A DNA stretch of 64,000 bases, taken from positions 227,527-291,526 of the forward strand of contig NZ_JYLM01000009.1 of NCBI RefSeq assembly GCF_001439815.1, in the 5' to 3' direction. Every line of letters starts with the position of its first letter. Position 1 is the first letter of the stretch. The position numbers and the translations under genes are program-made. This document shows, piece after piece, positions 25,661-34,156 of the stretch. Source of the stretch: Pseudomonas orientalis. Its GTDB lineage: Bacteria > Pseudomonadota > Gammaproteobacteria > Pseudomonadales > Pseudomonadaceae. The notes beneath the pieces were generated by a model. It saw only the letters and a program-made list of their open reading frames with translations, was not told where the DNA came from and made no database searches.

Positions 25661-26040
25661 ACATTCAGCACCTACGCCTGAAAGCGCTGTTTTTTGTCCT
25701 GCTGTGCGCCGCGCCGCTGCTGGGGGCGGCACTGCTGTGGCATCGTGGCGAGACGGTCATCCCGTTGGTGGCTTATGGGGTGGTCAGCGTGATGGCGTTC
25801 TTTCTGTACTGGAGCGACAAGCGCAAGGCGCAGACAGAGGGCCGACGCATCCCGGAAAACATCCTGCACGCCGTCGAACTGGCGGGCGGCTGGCCGGGCG
25901 CGTTGATCGCGCAGCAGGTGTTCCGGCATAAGACGCGCAAGGTGTCCTACCAGGTGCTGTTCTGGATCATTGTGCTGCTGCACCAGGTGTTCTGGCTGGA
26001 CCAGCTGTTTCTCGGCGGCACGCTACTCTCGATCCTCTAG
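25657..26040 (+). CDS. DUF1294 membrane protein
   Basis: A 127-residue inner-membrane protein with a DUF1294 domain: MAFFLYWSDKRKAQTEGRR, IPENILHAVELAGGWPGALI and AQQVFRHKTRKVSYQVLFW. Two hydrophobic segments lie N-terminal to the domain and one or two near the end. It is coupled to uppP by a four-base overlap, so the two are probably made together, which hints at an envelope role. The function of this family is unknown. The 3' end overlaps the convergent YjbR gene by 18 bp. Confidence 0.86.
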   Translation: MNIQHLRLKALFFVLLCAAPLLGAALLWHRGETVIPLVAYGVVSVMAFFLYWSDKRKAQTEGRRIPENILHAVELAGGWPGALIAQQVFRHKTRKVSYQVLFWIIVLLHQVFWLDQLFLGGTLLSIL

Positions 26041-26385
26041 CCAAAGCCCGACTTGTGCGCGCCTGGGCAGCTTGCTCACCACCAATTGGTGCGAGCGCTG
26101 CAACAGGCCACGCAGTTCCTCGGGCCCGAGCGGGTAGGGCGTGTTCATGATGATCCACTGCGCGCGTGCCAGGTAGGGCGCGGGGTGAATGCCCGGGCGG
26201 TCGACGTGGCCGAGGAACAGCGCCTTGTCGACCTTGAACGCCAATGAATCGCCGCGCAGGTTCTGCAACGCGAACATCTTGTTGCCGGCAATCGAGAACA
26301 CCCGCACGCCACCCCATTTGTAGTCCTCGCGCGCGCCCGGCAGGCTCAGGCAGAACGCTGCGACCTGTGCTTCGGTCATGCTCAT
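26023..26385 (-). CDS. MmcQ/YjbR-family protein
   Basis: A 120-residue MmcQ/YjbR-fold protein. Typical segments are CLSLPGAREDYKWGGVRVFS, GNKMFALQNLRGDSLAFKVD, HPAPYLARAQWI and LVVSKLPRRAQVGL near the C-terminus. The fold resembles DNA-binding adapters but no biochemical role is established. The ATG at 26385 overlaps the LysR stop by four bases, so it is co-translated with that regulator; a second ATG two codons later is possible. Confidence 0.85.
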   Translation of the reverse strand: MSMTEAQVAAFCLSLPGAREDYKWGGVRVFSIAGNKMFALQNLRGDSLAFKVDKALFLGHVDRPGIHPAPYLARAQWIIMNTPYPLGPEELRGLLQRSHQLVVSKLPRRAQVGLWLEDRE

Positions 26386-27290
26386 AACAGACGGTCTCCA
26401 CAGCCTTTGAAGCCTTCTTCCATATAGTCGATCCAGGCGCGGATCGCCGGCAGCACGCCGCGCCGGTGCGGGTACACGGCCTGCAGCCAGCCGCCGGGCA
26501 ATGACCATTGCGGCAACAGTTGCACCAGTCGGCCGCTGGCCAGCTCCTCTTCGCAATACATCATCGGCAGCACGGTGAAGCCCACGCCCATGAGGGCGCT
26601 GGTCTTGCGTACGATAAAGTCTTCGATACCCAGGCGAGCCTCCATGACCAGCTCATGGGCGTTGCCCTGCGGGTCGATGATGCGCTGGTGCACCATGCGG
26701 TCGGCCTCGAGTGCGCCCATGATCGGCAATTGCCTGAGGTCTTCCAGGGTGTCTACCCGTCGGTCACGCAGGAGAGCCGGGCTGGCCACCAGCACAGTTT
26801 GCGCCTGGCGCAAGCGTTTGGTGACCAGCAGCGGGTCTTCGTCGCCCAGTTCACGCACGCGCAACGCCACGTCGATGCCTTCGGCCACCAGGTCGACGCG
26901 ACGGTTCACCAAGGTCATGTCGAGCTGCACCAACGGGTGCGCGGCGAGAAATCCGGCCACCAGTTCCGGCAGGATCTGCTGGGCCAGCCCGACCGGGCAC
27001 GTGACCCGCAGGCGCCCGCGGGGCTCTGTGGACATGCTTGCCACGGCCTCATCGGCCATCTCCGCCTCCAGCAGCATTGCCTGGCAGTGGCGCAGGTAGC
27101 GTTCGCCGACGGCGGTCAGGGTCAGTTGCCGCGTGGTGCGTTGCAACAGGCGTGCGCCCAGGCGCTCTTCCAGCTCGGCAATGCGCCGCGACAGTCGCGA
27201 TTTGGGAATCCCCAAGAGGCGCCCGGCGGCGGCGAAACCGCCGGCTTCGACGACTTTGGCGAAATAGTAGAGGTCGTTGAGGTCTTGCAT
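26382..27290 (-). CDS. LysR-family transcriptional regulator
   Basis: A 302-residue LysR regulator: winged helix-turn-helix at about 1-60 (FAAAGRLLGIPKSRLSRRIA) and a C-terminal substrate-binding-like effector domain. The subfamily, with MQDLNDLYYFAKVVEAGGF and a divergent reductase, is common in pseudomonads. It faces the azoreductase gene across 125 bp that contain an ATTGTCC-N8-GGACAAT inverted repeat, so it probably controls that gene, responding to a quinone or similar compound. That ligand is inferred from context. Confidence 0.92.
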   Translation of the reverse strand: MQDLNDLYYFAKVVEAGGFAAAGRLLGIPKSRLSRRIAELEERLGARLLQRTTRQLTLTAVGERYLRHCQAMLLEAEMADEAVASMSTEPRGRLRVTCPVGLAQQILPELVAGFLAAHPLVQLDMTLVNRRVDLVAEGIDVALRVRELGDEDPLLVTKRLRQAQTVLVASPALLRDRRVDTLEDLRQLPIMGALEADRMVHQRIIDPQGNAHELVMEARLGIEDFIVRKTSALMGVGFTVLPMMYCEEELASGRLVQLLPQWSLPGGWLQAVYPHRRGVLPAIRAWIDYMEEGFKGCGDRLL

Positions 27291-27299
27291 GCTCAGCCT

Positions 27300-27321
27300 A
27301 TTGTCCTGTCAGTGGGACAAT
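27300..27321. promoter_or_regulatory. Candidate LysR operator
   Basis: A perfect 7-bp inverted repeat, ATTGTCC and GGACAAT, separated by eight bases, lies ten bases before the LysR start and about 95 bp before azoR. It contains the T-N11-A core expected of LysR sites. Confidence 0.65.
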
Positions 27322-27415
27322 CTATCGCATTGCAGGTGGCTTATCGACCATTGGTTGGGTGCGTAGCATCACCACCATCTGATCGCCCCTGTCGATCCCA
27401 CCTCGGAGATCCACC

Positions 27416-28027
27416 ATGAAACTCTTGCATATCGATTCCAGCATCCTCGGCGACAACTCGGCGTCCCGTCAGCTCAGCGCTGGCGTGGTCAAGGCATGGC
27501 AAGCCGCCGAGCCGGGCGTGGAAGTGACTTACCGTGACCTGGCCAGCGAAGGGATCAAGCACTTCTCCGGCGCGACCCTGGGCGCCTTGGGCACCGCCGC
27601 CGAACTGCGCGATGCCGCGCAAAAGCAGGAAGCCGAACTGAGCGCATCGTCGCTGGCTGAGTTCCTCGCCGCCGATGCTGTGGTGGTGGGTGCGCCGATG
27701 TACAACTTCACCATCCCGACCCAACTCAAAGCCTGGATCGACCGTATCGCCGTTGCCGGCCAGACCTTCCGCTACACCGAAGCCGGCCCTGAAGGCCTGT
27801 GCGGCAACAAGAAAGTCATCATCGTTTCCACCGCTGGCGGCCTGCATGCCGGCCAGGCATCCGGTGCCGCCCATGAAGGCTACTTGAAGCTGCTGTTTGG
27901 CTTCCTTGGCATCACCGATATCGAAATCGTACGCGCCGAAGGTCTGGCCTATGGCGACGAAGTACGCAGCAAAGCGTTGAGCGACGCCAACGTGCTGATC
28001 AGCGAGCAATTGTTCGCCGCTGCGTAA
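27416..28027 (+). CDS. azoR: FMN-dependent NADH-azoreductase
   Basis: A 203-residue flavodoxin-fold enzyme that reduces azo bonds and quinones with NADH and FMN. Signatures are the phosphate-binding MKLLHIDSSILGDNSASRQL, VVGAPMYNFTIPTQLKAWID around the flavin, and GPEGLCGNKKVIIVSTAGG. GGAG precedes the ATG. It is divergent from the LysR gene with a palindromic site between. A GGTTTCA-ATC-TGAAACC hairpin at 28054-28070 follows the stop but lacks a T-run. Confidence 0.92.
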   Translation: MKLLHIDSSILGDNSASRQLSAGVVKAWQAAEPGVEVTYRDLASEGIKHFSGATLGALGTAAELRDAAQKQEAELSASSLAEFLAADAVVVGAPMYNFTIPTQLKAWIDRIAVAGQTFRYTEAGPEGLCGNKKVIIVSTAGGLHAGQASGAAHEGYLKLLFGFLGITDIEIVRAEGLAYGDEVRSKALSDANVLISEQLFAAA

Positions 28028-28218
28028 GGCTTATGTAAATGTTCGCCTCGCCCGGTTTCAATCTGAAACCAGGCGCCTAAACTCTGTATTCTGATCGCCT
28101 GAGCGCGAGCGGAGTACGGAGTTTTCCACGTTATGGCCCAGGTTATGCAAAGTTGGGCTCAATACCCGGGAATTTTTAGACGGCCTGCCGGTTCTCATGC
28201 AGCAAAGGTGGACATCCC

Positions 28219-29256
28219 ATGATGCGTCTCTGTGCTGTTTTGGTTCTTTCCCTGTGCGGCGGCCTGATTTCAGTGCACGCCGCGCCTGCGCCGCATCCGC
28301 ATTGGAGCGTGGGCTTTCATCGCATGAGCGTTCTCGATCCGCTGGATTCGCAGCCGATGAAGGCCATTGCGTTTTACCCCTCCACCGACACTGAACACAC
28401 CACGGCCTTGGGCCCCTACCATGTGGCGGCTGGCGAAGACGCCAAGGTGGCCATCGGCCGTTTCCCGATGCTGATGTTGTCTCACGGCAATACCGGTACA
28501 CCGCTGGCCCTGCATGACCTGGCCACCTCGCTGGCGCGCAAGGGCTTTGTGGTGGTGGCGGTGCTGCATCCCGGCGACAACTACAAGGACCACAGCCGCC
28601 TGGGCACCGTGAGCAATTTGTACGGTCGTCCGATCCAGATTTCCCAGGCGATTACCGCGGCCTTGAACGATCCAATGCTGTCGCCCTTCGTCGACATCGA
28701 CCAGGTGGGCGTAATCGGCTATTCGGCCGGTGGCGAAACCGCGCTGATCCTGGCCGGTGCCAAACCGGATTTCGAGCGCCTGCGCCGCTATTGCCAGCAG
28801 CGTCCGGAAGACCGTGACGCCTGCACCACCAAAGGCGAGTTGGTGGTCGACCGTGACGACTTGCAGCCCCAGGCCGATCCGCGCATCCATGCGCTGATGC
28901 TGATGGCGCCGCTGAGCCTGATGTTCGGTCGCCATACCCTGGCCGACGTGCATGTCCCGGTGCTGCTCTACAGCGGCGATGGCGACCAATTGGTGGCCGT
29001 GGACAAGAACGCCGCCGCCCTGGCGCGCAAACTGCCGGAGCCGCCGGACTTTAAATTGCTGGCCGGGGCAGGGCACTTCGTGTTCATGGCGCCGTGCGAC
29101 AGCGATCAATTGGCGACGATGCCGGCCATCTGCACCGATGCCGACGGCGTCGACCGTGAGGGCATCCACCGCGACCTGGTCTCCGAGGCCGGGCGCTTTT
29201 TCAGTCACACCCTCGGCGAGGCGACCCGCGCCGGGCTACAGACGGCTGATCAGTAA
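28219..29256 (+). CDS. Secreted alpha/beta hydrolase (dienelactone-hydrolase/PAF-acetylhydrolase-like)
   Basis: A 345-residue exported hydrolase. The signal peptide is about residues 1-22 (MMRLCAVLVLSLCGGLISVH before AAPA). The fold shows an oxyanion region LMLSHGNTGTPLALHD, the nucleophile elbow GYSAGG at about 174-179, a later Asp region (LLYSGDGDQLV) and the catalytic His in GAGHFVFMAP. The arrangement resembles dienelactone hydrolases and the predicted PAF-acetylhydrolase-like proteins; the substrate is unknown. Two ATGs stand in tandem at 28219 and 28222. It runs convergently into an MFS gene with a 7-bp overlap. Confidence 0.85.
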   Translation: MMRLCAVLVLSLCGGLISVHAAPAPHPHWSVGFHRMSVLDPLDSQPMKAIAFYPSTDTEHTTALGPYHVAAGEDAKVAIGRFPMLMLSHGNTGTPLALHDLATSLARKGFVVVAVLHPGDNYKDHSRLGTVSNLYGRPIQISQAITAALNDPMLSPFVDIDQVGVIGYSAGGETALILAGAKPDFERLRRYCQQRPEDRDACTTKGELVVDRDDLQPQADPRIHALMLMAPLSLMFGRHTLADVHVPVLLYSGDGDQLVAVDKNAAALARKLPEPPDFKLLAGAGHFVFMAPCDSDQLATMPAICTDADGVDREGIHRDLVSEAGRFFSHTLGEATRAGLQTADQ

Positions 29257-30422
29257 GCGCGACGCTTGAGCAATACGGTCAGGACCAGCGCGGTCACGGA
29301 CAGCAGCGCGGCGCAGAAGAAAATCCAGCCGTAGCCGAGGTTCAGTGCCACGGCGCCCATCAGCGGCCCGGCAATCGCCAGGGCCAGGTCGAAAAATACC
29401 GCATACGCACTCAGCCCGGCGCCTCGGCTGCTGTCCGGCACGCGCTTGATGGCTTCCACACCAAGCGCCGGGTAGACCAGGGACAAACCGAAGCCGGTCA
29501 GCCCCGCGCCAATCAACGCCACGCCGGTCGACGGCGCCAGCCACAGCAGCGTGAGGCCCAGGGTTTCGATGAGCATGCAGGCGATGGCGGCGGTAAAACC
29601 GCCGACGCGGTTGATGGCGGAAATAAACAGCAGGCGCGACACAATGAAACACGCGCCAAACACCGTCAGGCAGTAGGCCGCTCCGGTCCAGCCGCGATTG
29701 AGGTAATACAGGGTGATAAAGGTGGTCAGCGTGCCGTAGCCAATCGAGGCCAGGCACAGGCTGGCGCCAAACGGTGCGATACGGCCAAACACCGCCCAGA
29801 ACGGCAGACGCTCGCCGCGCACCACCGGTACCGAAGGTTTGTTGCGGATCAACACCAGGCCCAGCGCGGCCAGCCCCGCCAGCGCCAGGCCCAGGCTGGC
29901 GAAGCCATAATCGGCCACCATCACCACTCCCAGAGGCGCGCCAATGGCGATGGCGCCGTAGGAAGCAATACCGTTCCAGGAGATCGAACGGGCCGTGTGC
30001 TCGGTGCCGACCGCGCCCATGCACCAACTGATGGTGCCCACGCCAATCAGGCCCTGGGCCACGCCCAGCAACAGCCGACCGACGATCAGCACAGCCAGGC
30101 TCAGCGCCGGCACATGCTCAAGCAGTACGGCGATAAACGTCAGCACGCCACTGATCAGAATACCGGCCAGGCCCAGCACGATCGCGCGCTTGGTGCCGAC
30201 ATTGTCCGACATGCGCCCGGCCATCGGCCGACTGAGTAAGGTCGCCAGGTACTGCGAGCCAATGGTGACGCCGGCAACGACTGCGCTGTAGCCCAGATGC
30301 TCGTGCACATAGCCTGGAATCACCGCAATCGGCAGGCCGATGCAGATGAACGCGATGAAGGTGTAGAAGACGATGGAGACGATCTGCAGGGTGATCGACA
30401 GGGAGGAGGGGGCGGCGGGCAT
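29250..30422 (-). CDS. MFS exporter, YhhS/YfcJ-like
   Basis: A 390-residue twelve-segment major facilitator transporter. SRPMAGRMSDNVGTKRAIV is the conserved loop 2-3 motif A, and VGRLLLGVAQGLIGVGTISW is segment 4. The overall pattern resembles the YhhS/YfcJ (formerly UPF0226) drug-export group. No regulator lies next to it; the hydrolase on the other side is convergent, and a REPIN lies upstream. The substrate is unknown. Confidence 0.85.
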   Translation of the reverse strand: MPAAPSSLSITLQIVSIVFYTFIAFICIGLPIAVIPGYVHEHLGYSAVVAGVTIGSQYLATLLSRPMAGRMSDNVGTKRAIVLGLAGILISGVLTFIAVLLEHVPALSLAVLIVGRLLLGVAQGLIGVGTISWCMGAVGTEHTARSISWNGIASYGAIAIGAPLGVVMVADYGFASLGLALAGLAALGLVLIRNKPSVPVVRGERLPFWAVFGRIAPFGASLCLASIGYGTLTTFITLYYLNRGWTGAAYCLTVFGACFIVSRLLFISAINRVGGFTAAIACMLIETLGLTLLWLAPSTGVALIGAGLTGFGLSLVYPALGVEAIKRVPDSSRGAGLSAYAVFFDLALAIAGPLMGAVALNLGYGWIFFCAALLSVTALVLTVLLKRRAY

Positions 30423-30475
30423 GAATAGTCAATCGCTGGCGGGCGGTAGAAGCATCATGGCATATCCCGCACGAC

Positions 30476-30575
30476 TGTAGGAGCGAGCTTGCTCGCGAAG
30501 AACGTCAACGATAACGCGGGTTGCCTGATTCTGCGCGGTGCTCTGAGGTTTTTCGCGAGCAAGCTCGCTCCTACA
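30476..30575. repeat. REPIN (GTAGGAGCGAGCTTGCTCGC class)
   Basis: A 100-bp REP doublet with the same arms and orientation as the inner element at 4557-4656. The first part of the spacer (AACGTCAACGATAACGCG) is shared, but the rest has diverged. It lies between the MFS start and the ybiT terminator. Confidence 0.92.
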
Positions 30576-30588
30576 GAAGTGTGCATGC

Positions 30589-30620
30589 AAAAAAGCCCTG
30601 TCACAGGGACAGGGCTTTTT
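30589..30620. terminator. Bidirectional rho-independent terminator after ybiT
   Basis: The inverted repeat AAGCCCTGTC / GACAGGGCTT is flanked by an A-run on the left and a T-run on the right, so it can terminate either strand; it lies 28 bp beyond the ybiT stop. Confidence 0.9.
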
Positions 30621-30647
30621 CTTGCAGCTTGCAGCTATGCGCTGTTC

Positions 30648-32234
30648 TTAGAACACCACACCCTGGCTACGCAGGTAGTCGTCGTAGGTGCCGCTGAAGT
30701 CGATCACGCCGCTGGCGCTCAACTCAATGATGCGGGTCGCCAGGGACGATACGAACTCACGGTCATGGCTGACGAAGATCAGCGTGCCCGGGTAGTTCTC
30801 CAGCGCCAGGTTCAGCGCTTCGATGGATTCCATGTCCAAGTGGTTGGTCGGTTCGTCCATGATCAGCACGTTCGGCTTTTGCAGGATCAGCTTGCCGAAC
30901 AGCATGCGGCCCTGTTCACCACCGGAAATCACCTTTACCGACTTCTGGATCTCGTCGTTGGAGAACAGCATGCGGCCCAGGGTGCCACGGATCATCTGCT
31001 CGCCCTGGGTCCACTGGCCCATCCAGTCGAACAGGGTGACGTCGTCTTCGAAGTCATGGGCGTGGTCCTGGGCGTAGTAGCCCAGTTCCGCGGCGTCGGT
31101 CCACTTGATGCTGCCGGCGTCGGGGGTCAGTTCGTTGACCAGGGTGCGCAGCAGGGTGGTCTTGCCGATACCGTTCGGGCCGATGATTGCCACGCGCTCG
31201 CCGGCTTCAACCTGGAAGCTGAAGTCCTTGAACAACGGTTTGCCGTCAAAACCCTTGGCCATCTTCTCGACCATGACCGCCTGACGGTGCAGCTTTTTGT
31301 TCTGTTCGAAACGGATAAACGGGCTCACGCGGCTCGACGGCTTGACCTCGGCCAGCTGGATCTTGTCGATCGCCTTGGCACGGGAGGTGGCCTGCTTGGC
31401 TTTCGAGGCGTTGGCCGAGAAGCGGCTGACGAAGGATTGCAGTTCGGAGATCTGCGCCTTCTTCTTGGCGTTGTCCGACAGCAGTTGCTCGCGGGACTGG
31501 GTCGCCACGGTCATGTATTCGTCGTAGTTGCCCGGGAACAGGCGCAGCTCGCCGTAGTCCAGGTCAGCCATGTGGGTGCACACGCTGTTCAGGAAGTGAC
31601 GGTCGTGAGAGATGATGATCATCAGGCTGGAACGCTGGGTGAGAATGTTTTCCAGCCAGCGAATGGTGTTGATGTCCAGGTGGTTGGTCGGTTCGTCGAG
31701 CAACAGCACTTCCGGATCGGAGAACAGCGCCTGGGCCAGCAATACGCGCAGCTTCCAGCCGGGCGACACTTCGCTCATCGGGCCGAAATGCTGTTCCAGC
31801 GGAATGCCCAGGCCCAGCAGCAGCTCACCGGCACGGGATTCGGCGGTGTAGCCGTCCATCTCGGCGAACTCGGTTTCCAGCTCGGCCACGGCCATGCCGT
31901 CTTCTTCACTCATTTCGGGCAGCGAGTAGATGCGATCGCGCTCGGCCTTGACCCTCCACAGCTCTTCGTGGCCCATGATCACGGTGTCGAGCACGGTGAA
32001 TTGCTCGTAGGCGAACTGGTCCTGGCGCAGCTTGCCCAGGCGCACGTTCGGCTCCAGCATGACCTGGCCGCCGGACGGTTCGAGGTCGCCGCCGAGGATT
32101 TTCATGAAGGTCGACTTGCCGCAACCGTTGGCACCGATCAAACCATAGCGGTTGCCGGCGCCGAACTTGACCGAGACGTTCTCGAAGAGCGGCTTGGCGC
32201 CGAACTGCATGGTGATGTTAGCTGTGGAGATCAA
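30648..32234 (-). CDS. ybiT: ABC-F ATPase YbiT
   Basis: A 528-residue ABC-F protein with two ATPase domains and no membrane part; such proteins act on ribosomes. Domain 1 has Walker A GLIGANGCGKS and Walker B VLLLDEPTNHLD; domain 2 has AIIGPNGIGKT, the signature SGGEQGRML, and VLIMDEPTNHLDMES. Between them is a charged linker (ATSRAKAIDKIQ). Near-residue-level resemblance to E. coli YbiT over the whole length (MGHEELW, FVSRFSANASKAKQATS, SHDREFVSSLATR) supports the name. The start is TTG at 32234, aligned with the YbiT N-terminus. Confidence 0.94.
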   Translation of the reverse strand: MISTANITMQFGAKPLFENVSVKFGAGNRYGLIGANGCGKSTFMKILGGDLEPSGGQVMLEPNVRLGKLRQDQFAYEQFTVLDTVIMGHEELWRVKAERDRIYSLPEMSEEDGMAVAELETEFAEMDGYTAESRAGELLLGLGIPLEQHFGPMSEVSPGWKLRVLLAQALFSDPEVLLLDEPTNHLDINTIRWLENILTQRSSLMIIISHDRHFLNSVCTHMADLDYGELRLFPGNYDEYMTVATQSREQLLSDNAKKKAQISELQSFVSRFSANASKAKQATSRAKAIDKIQLAEVKPSSRVSPFIRFEQNKKLHRQAVMVEKMAKGFDGKPLFKDFSFQVEAGERVAIIGPNGIGKTTLLRTLVNELTPDAGSIKWTDAAELGYYAQDHAHDFEDDVTLFDWMGQWTQGEQMIRGTLGRMLFSNDEIQKSVKVISGGEQGRMLFGKLILQKPNVLIMDEPTNHLDMESIEALNLALENYPGTLIFVSHDREFVSSLATRIIELSASGVIDFSGTYDDYLRSQGVVF

Positions 32235-32376
32235 TTACTTTACCTATCAATGAGTTGCGAGCGTGACGGCAGGTGCCTTCAGGCATGCGTCAACAGCGAC
32301 ATCAAGGCGCGAAACCCGGTCGCTGAATACAAAATCTGGAATGTGTGTTGGAATTTGGCGCGCATTGTCGCATATG

Positions 32377-33615
32377 TCAGGCGACAGTTGTATGGCCAGC
32401 GAAGGTTGGTTTCGCCAATGTCTCCGGCATGGCCAGCCACAGCAGCAGCAAGGCGGCGGCGGCCACCCCGGCCAGGGTCAGGAAGGCGGCGTTGTAGCCG
32501 GCCAGCTGCACCACGAAGCCGGCCAGGCTGCTGCTCAGCGCCGCGCCCAGGCCAAAGACGGTCGACAGCGCGCCGAGGCTGACGTTGAAGCGGCCGGTGC
32601 CTTGGGTCAGGTCCTTGACGATCACCGGGAACAACGCGCCGAAAATGCCCGCGCCGATGCCATCGAGCATCTGCACGGCAACCAGCCAATAGGGGTCGCT
32701 GGACAAGGTGTAGAGCACGCCGCGCAGGGGCAGGATCATGAAGCCGGCCAGCAGCAGCGGCTTGCGCCCCCAGCGGTCGGCCTTGATTCCCACCAGCATC
32801 GCCGTTGGCACCATCACCAATTGCGCGGCGACGATGCAGGCCGAGGTCAGCGGCGTGGCCATCTGCAGGTTGATCTGCGACAGCTTCTGGCTGACCAGCG
32901 GCAGCATCGCGGCGTTGGCCAGGTGAAACAGCGCGCAGCAAATGGCGAACAGCAGCAACGAGCGGTTGGCCAGCAGCGCGCTCAGCCCCGAGGGCTGCTC
33001 ATGGTCGGTGTGATGAGCCGGGTCGAAGCCACGGGCCACCTCGTGGTCGATCGCCTTGGCCGGGACGCAGCTCACGGCGATCACACTGGCCACGGCCATG
33101 AACGCCATCAGGTAGAACACCACCACCGGCCCGAACAGATACGCCAGGCCGCCGGCCAGTAATGCCGCTACCGCGTTGCCGGCGTGATTGAAGGTTTCGT
33201 TGCGTCCGGTGCGCCGGGTAAACGCGCGCGGCCCGGTGATGCCCAGGGAAATCGCGGAAATCGCCGGGGCGAACACCGAGGCGGCGATGGCGCTGGCGGC
33301 CTGGGTCAGCGCCACCCAGCCAAACGAACTGACGAAGGGCAGCATCAGACAACTGAGCGTGACCAGCAGCGCGGCAAGCGCAATCACTGCGCGTTTGCTG
33401 CGGGTACGGTCGATCAGCGCGCCCGCCGGGCCCTGGGTAATCAGCCCGGCGATGCCGGCCAGAGTCATGACTACGCCAATACTGGCCGGCTCCCACTGAT
33501 GTACCGCCAGCAGGTAAATCGCCAGGTACGGCCCCAGGCCGTCGCGCACATCCGCGAGGAAGAAATTCAGGCCGTCCAGGGACAAGGCGGTGCGCAGGTC
33601 TAAGTGATGGGCCAC
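32377..33615 (-). CDS. MFS transporter
   Basis: A twelve-segment major facilitator of about 412 residues. The conserved loop appears as QGPAGALIDRTRSKRAVIAL and its second-half counterpart as GIKADRWGRKPLLLAG. The GTG at 33615 (before AHHLDLRTALSLDG) has GGAAG eight bases upstream and is my choice; an in-frame GTG at 33675 has no ribosome site. The middle loop is His/Asp-rich (HHTDHEQPSG). Substrate unknown. Confidence 0.85.
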   Translation of the reverse strand: MAHHLDLRTALSLDGLNFFLADVRDGLGPYLAIYLLAVHQWEPASIGVVMTLAGIAGLITQGPAGALIDRTRSKRAVIALAALLVTLSCLMLPFVSSFGWVALTQAASAIAASVFAPAISAISLGITGPRAFTRRTGRNETFNHAGNAVAALLAGGLAYLFGPVVVFYLMAFMAVASVIAVSCVPAKAIDHEVARGFDPAHHTDHEQPSGLSALLANRSLLLFAICCALFHLANAAMLPLVSQKLSQINLQMATPLTSACIVAAQLVMVPTAMLVGIKADRWGRKPLLLAGFMILPLRGVLYTLSSDPYWLVAVQMLDGIGAGIFGALFPVIVKDLTQGTGRFNVSLGALSTVFGLGAALSSSLAGFVVQLAGYNAAFLTLAGVAAAALLLLWLAMPETLAKPTFAGHTTVA

Positions 33616-33716
33616 GATGCTATCTTCCAGAGCGCAGTCCGGAGGCTGGACACGCGTTGGGGTAGTGACCTGCACCCAGGGTGATTAGTTCGCGGTTGCC
33701 TGGGATTTCCAGACGC

Positions 33717-33743
33717 AAAAAAAGCCCGCAAGCAGAGGCGGGC
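33717..33743 (-). terminator. Minus-strand rho-independent terminator without a coding gene upstream
   Basis: The stem GCCCGC/GCGGGC (33724-33729 with 33738-33743) is followed on the minus strand by seven T. No minus-strand reading frame ends here; the nearest upstream gene on the right is on the plus strand. Confidence 0.8.
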
Positions 33744-33857
33744 CAAGGGATTCACTGGAGTAGGTAGGCTTCACCCTATAGGTCGGAACGTGAAGGCCTT
33801 GTGAAAATGCCGTGATCAAACCGCTTAAGCAGGCCGCTCATGCAAGGCGGGCATTGT
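33717..33857 (-). ncRNA. Candidate small RNA
   Basis: A transcript of about 140 nt is proposed on the minus strand. It would end at the terminator at 33717. An internal stem at about 33768-33804 pairs AGGCTTCAC with GTGAAGGCCT. On the minus strand, TGTTATATT at 33864-33872 is an extended -10 element, and TACAAT at 33853-33858 is an alternative; no good -35 is seen. The 481-bp gap between the MFS gene and wzz has no plausible protein gene. I cannot match it to a named RNA family. Confidence 0.5.
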
Positions 33858-34156
33858 ATCGGCAATATAACAGCGCTACGGATAACGGGATTTTTTTCTT
33901 TATGGGACAGCCATTTGACAGGTTTTTCATGTTGTATTGACTACGCTTGTAGCCTGATTAGTCCCACATCAAAATATCTTTGTGACTACACGTCGACTTA
34001 AAGCTGAAATAATCCTTAAAACCGTGGGATTTTTCGTCAGACTAAGTGGTCAGACTGCCATTGGTCGGCCGTGCTCAGGGCGTTGTCCCTGACTCAAAGC
34101 CGCTAGGGCTTCCGCTAAGTGATGGCCTTTTAGTATTAATTTAAGGTGTTCTTATT

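Noticed and set aside
28051..28074. Hairpin after azoR as a terminator
   Set aside because: The stem is good, but there is no T-run on either strand, so intrinsic termination is not supported.
30489..32582. A 697-codon open frame opposite ybiT
   Set aside because: It is antisense to a full-length, highly conserved ABC-F gene and begins inside a REPIN; its composition is a by-product of GC-rich codons.
34000..34156. JUMPstart/ops element before wzz
   Set aside because: No GGCGGTAG-like ops sequence is found in the wzz leader.
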